Assembly (NCBI GenBank): GCA_030620735.1
Contig: JAUXDV010000027.1
Coordinates: forward strand, 1 to 13,021
Reading direction: 5' to 3'
DNA: 13,021 nt
Source: Gammaproteobacteria bacterium
GTDB taxonomy: Bacteria; Pseudomonadota; Gammaproteobacteria; Chromatiales; Chromatiaceae
The stretch's first letter is position 1. Every line of letters starts with the position of its first letter. Below the pieces are notes generated by a model, which was not told the DNA's origin, searched no databases, and worked only from the letters and a program-made list of their open reading frames with translations. Positions 12,957 to 13,021 of the stretch are shown in pieces. A program made the translations under genes and the position numbers.

Positions 12957-13021
12957 ATATCTCAATAACCCCGTGCCAGGCAGTAATATGTAGGATGCTG
13001 CTGAGCTTGCGAAGCGCATCT
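12957..13021. repeat. REP/MITE-like palindromic repeat element, copy 2 (cut by window end)
   Basis: ATATCTCAATAACCCCGTG (12957-12975) matches the left end of the element at 9339 with one change. TGTAGGATGCTGCTGAGCTT and the following bases (12989-13020) match its left arm at 9372-9403 with a single A-to-G change. The 13 bases between the two blocks are less conserved (one base shorter here). The right arm lies beyond the window. It begins 15 bases after the parB stop. Two near-identical copies in the same orientation about 3.6 kb apart make a dispersed family likely. Confidence 0.75.

Noticed and set aside
1..13021. CRISPR array, tRNA, rRNA, toxin-antitoxin or prophage genes
   Set aside because: Looked for on both strands; no regularly spaced direct repeats, no cloverleaf-like tRNA sequence, no rRNA signatures and no phage or toxin domains were seen.

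Overview
The window reads as ordinary chromosome of a free-living-type gammaproteobacterium of moderate G+C content. This rests on a Rho protein almost superimposable on the E. coli one, a QmcA/YbbJ-like pair, the trxA-rho neighbourhood known from enterobacteria, and a pilMNOPQ-aroK-aroB block typical of Gammaproteobacteria with type IV pili. The species cannot be named from sequence alone; a sulfur-oxidiser or Chromatiales-like lineage is only a guess. All 14 full or partial protein genes lie on the + strand. Every long minus-strand reading frame is a shadow of one of them.

Layout. Positions 1-851: the 3' part of an SPFH-domain gene (qmcA-like) overlapping an NfeD-family gene, a two-gene membrane unit. 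Positions 933-1715: an exported dienelactone-hydrolase-family protein. Positions 1716-1969: a non-coding stretch with inverted and tandem repeats in front of trxA (1970-2296). Positions 2297-2473: a structured, C-rich leader with a possible 30-codon peptide ahead of rho (2474-3730). murU (3733-4428) starts 2 bases after rho ends. Positions 4429-4598 are the leader of the pilus operon pilM-N-O-P-Q (4599-9199), which encodes the inner-membrane assembly platform, its lipoprotein link and the outer-membrane secretin. Positions 9200-9518 carry a palindromic repeat element. aroK and aroB (9519-11131) follow, covering two shikimate-pathway steps. parA and parB (11194-12941), the chromosome partition pair, come next. 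The last 65 bases are the start of a second copy of the palindromic repeat.

How the genes relate. PilM binds the cytoplasmic tail of PilN, PilN and PilO pair in the inner membrane, and PilP links them to the PilQ secretin, so this operon builds the pilus alignment complex. The aroKB pair behind pilQ is a conserved linkage with no known functional tie to pili. parAB in this place, instead of beside mnmG-rsmG, is the main departure in gene order. murU (cell-wall recycling) directly behind rho, with no amgK beside it in the window, is the second.

I found no convincing new defence, toxin or biosynthetic system. The observations best worth following are the two-copy REP/MITE-like repeat (9339-about 9486 and 12957-13021), the rho leader, and the parAB placement.
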